A stretch of DNA of 64,000 nt from assembly GCA_963676355.1 (NCBI GenBank), contig OY781093.1, positions 2,108,001 through 2,172,000 on the forward strand, in the 5' to 3' direction. The notes below the pieces were generated by a model. The model searched no databases and had not been told where the DNA came from. It saw only the letters and a program-made list of their open reading frames with translations. This document shows positions 62,695 through 64,000 of this stretch, in pieces. This DNA comes from JAGLOK01 sp963676355 (lineage in GTDB: Bacteria; Bacillota; Clostridia; Christensenellales; UMGS416). Each line of letters starts with the position of its first letter. Position 1 is the stretch's first letter. The position numbers were made by a program, and so were the translations under genes.

Positions 62695-64000
62695 TTATCT
62701 CCTGCGTCTCAAAAACGGTGGAACATCCAAATCATCTTCGTCGTCAGGTGCCGGTGCTGCTTCCTGGCGCTTAGGGGGGGCTTGATTTCCTGGAAGTGTT
62801 CCGTATCCAGCTCCATAAGGAGGTGCTGGTTCACGGTTTTGCACACGTCTTTGTGGCTCTCTTTCATAATAGTCCTGAGTGTCATATTCATCATCTGCTG
62901 AATACATAGGAGGCTGAGAAGGTCTCCTTACAGGTTCAGGATTATACTGCTGATACGGCGCATCATATTGCTGCATAGCAGGTGGTTGTTGCTGGCTTGG
63001 CGCAAACTGCTGGCGAACAGGTGGAGTATAGCGTTGTACAGGCGTATCATCCTGCATAAGGCTTCTTGGCTGCCTTGGCTTTCTCACTTCTTCGTCTTCA
63101 ATGTTCTTTCTAACAGGAGGTCTGCCACTGTCAAATCCAGTTGCAATAACTGTTATTCTCGCCTGATCGTGCATTGTGTCATCAATTCCTGCACCAAATA
63201 TAATGTTAGCATCAGGATCAGATGATTCTGCTATAAGTGAAGCTGCTTCCTCAATCTCGATAAGACCAAGTGAAGAGTCACCTGTTATATTAATAAGAAC
63301 AGCTTTTGCTCCATCAATTGTAGTTTCAAGCAGTGGGCTTGCAACAGCTTGGCGTGCAGCTTCCATAGCTCTATTTTCACCAGTACCTATTCCGATACCC
63401 ATGTGAGCTAAGCCGCGTTCCTGCATTGTTGTGCGAACATCTGCAAAGTCCAAGTTAATAAGACTTGGCTGTGAAATAAGGTCTGATATACCTTGAATAC
63501 CTTGGCGGAGAACATCATCACACACTTTAAAAGCATCCATAAGCGATGTGCCTTTGCCGACGACCTGAAGCAACCGGTCATTTGGTATCACAACCAAAGT
63601 GTCCACATATTCTTCAAGTTCCGATATTCCTTTAAGAGCATTGTTTGCTCTTGGCTTTCCTTCAAAAGTGAAAGGCTTTGTGACAACACCAATTGTCAGT
63701 ATTCCAATCTCTTTTGCTATTTCAGCCACTATAGGAGCTGCTCCTGTTCCTGTTCCACCACCCATTCCTGCTGTGATGAACACAAGGTCTGCTCCTTTAA
63801 GATGCTGCGAAATCTCTTCTCTGCTCTCTTCAGCCGAGCGCTTACCAATTTCTGGATTCGCCCCCGCCCCGAGACCTTTTGTGAGCTTTTCACCCATCTG
63901 TATTTTTTGATTTGCTTTTGATAGCAACAAAGCTTGTTTATCGGTATTGAGTGCTATAAATTCAACACCTTTCAAACCTTCTTCTATCATCCGGTTGATA
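62695..64000 (-). CDS. ftsZ: Cell-division GTPase FtsZ, N-terminus outside window
   Basis: Tubulin-like ring protein. The visible 434 residues begin INRMIEEGL, so roughly 20-30 N-terminal residues lie beyond the window. The GTP motif GMGGGTGTGAA, the T7 loop NLDFADVR and the globular core are followed by a long Pro/Gln/Arg-rich linker (about 110 residues, QQQPPAMQQYDAPYQQYNPE in part). The C-terminal peptide DDLDVPPFLRRRR binds FtsA/SepF-type partners. A terminator follows directly. Confidence 0.97.
   Translation of the reverse strand, partial: INRMIEEGLKGVEFIALNTDKQALLLSKANQKIQMGEKLTKGLGAGANPEIGKRSAEESREEISQHLKGADLVFITAGMGGGTGTGAAPIVAEIAKEIGILTIGVVTKPFTFEGKPRANNALKGISELEEYVDTLVVIPNDRLLQVVGKGTSLMDAFKVCDDVLRQGIQGISDLISQPSLINLDFADVRTTMQERGLAHMGIGIGTGENRAMEAARQAVASPLLETTIDGAKAVLINITGDSSLGLIEIEEAASLIAESSDPDANIIFGAGIDDTMHDQARITVIATGFDSGRPPVRKNIEDEEVRKPRQPRSLMQDDTPVQRYTPPVRQQFAPSQQQPPAMQQYDAPYQQYNPEPVRRPSQPPMYSADDEYDTQDYYEREPQRRVQNREPAPPYGAGYGTLPGNQAPPKRQEAAPAPDDEDDLDVPPFLRRRR

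Noticed and set aside
62814..63010. Gln/Pro-rich repetitive DNA as a separate repeat element
   Set aside because: It encodes the low-complexity linker of FtsZ, in frame between the GTPase core and the C-terminal peptide.

Overview
The window is a 64 kb piece of a low-GC Gram-positive chromosome, most likely an anaerobic member of the Clostridia. The evidence is AT-rich intergenic DNA, strong GGAGG-type ribosome binding sites, a T-box leader, Crh and HPr kinase, WhiA/RapZ, HemZ, butyrate kinase, ECF-transporter genes and an IscR-IscS-IscU set. Nearly all of it is core chromosome. I see no insertion sequence, prophage, CRISPR array, rRNA or tRNA gene. Most genes lie on the minus strand. Plus-strand islands are an ABC transporter plus MATE-like protein (11.3-15.1 kb), trpS plus a large membrane protein (34.5-37.9 kb) and a class B PBP (43.6-45.7 kb).

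Layout, left to right. 0-3 kb: homoserine dehydrogenase (cut by the window edge), type III pantothenate kinase, an ECF S-component behind a structured leader, and a metallo-beta-lactamase-fold protein. 3-11.2 kb: plsY, der, a PDZ/radical-SAM protein, uvrA and uvrB, with a LexA/SOS box on the uvrB promoter. 11.3-15.1 kb: NMT1/TauT-like ABC transporter and a MATE-like protein. 15.1-23.2 kb: an apparent operon murB-rapZ-whiA-crh-dnaE-(ilvN-like)-buk. 23.3-33.4 kb: FHA protein, SEDS polymerase, PBP-like protein, MoxR, DUF58, membrane protein, uvrC, HAD phosphatase, hprK. 33.4-38 kb: DUF2284, GNAT, the Trp T-box with trpS, and a GT-C-like membrane protein. 37.9-43.4 kb: ComFB, OGG-type glycosylase, thrC, a P-loop protein, rsmA, G5/3D cell-wall protein. 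43.6-49.7 kb: MecA_N-type PBP, lipoprotein, iscRSU, glyA. 49.8-60.3 kb: recJ-rel-dtd-hemZ-hisS-aspS-tcdA-rseC. 60.4-64 kb: secDF and ftsZ (cut by the window edge).

The most unusual item is the FHA-SEDS-PBP triad at 30.3-33.3 kb. The SEDS polymerase keeps its catalytic Asp. Its partner class B PBP has lost all three transpeptidase motifs (Ser to Glu in SxxK, and degenerate SxN and KTG), and the FHA protein lacks the phosphothreonine-binding Arg. Both reading frames are intact. This looks like a conserved scaffold in which a pseudo-transpeptidase may serve only to activate the polymerase.

A second theme is start-site architecture. Four genes (PDZ/radical-SAM, HAD, GNAT, MecA_N-type PBP) have a promoter -10 box 6-7 bases before an ATG with no Shine-Dalgarno sequence, which predicts leaderless mRNAs. 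At least six other genes appear to start with TTG behind a good Shine-Dalgarno sequence. No intergenic stretch exceeds about 300 bases. The longest, at 34.5-34.8 kb, is filled by the T-box leader.
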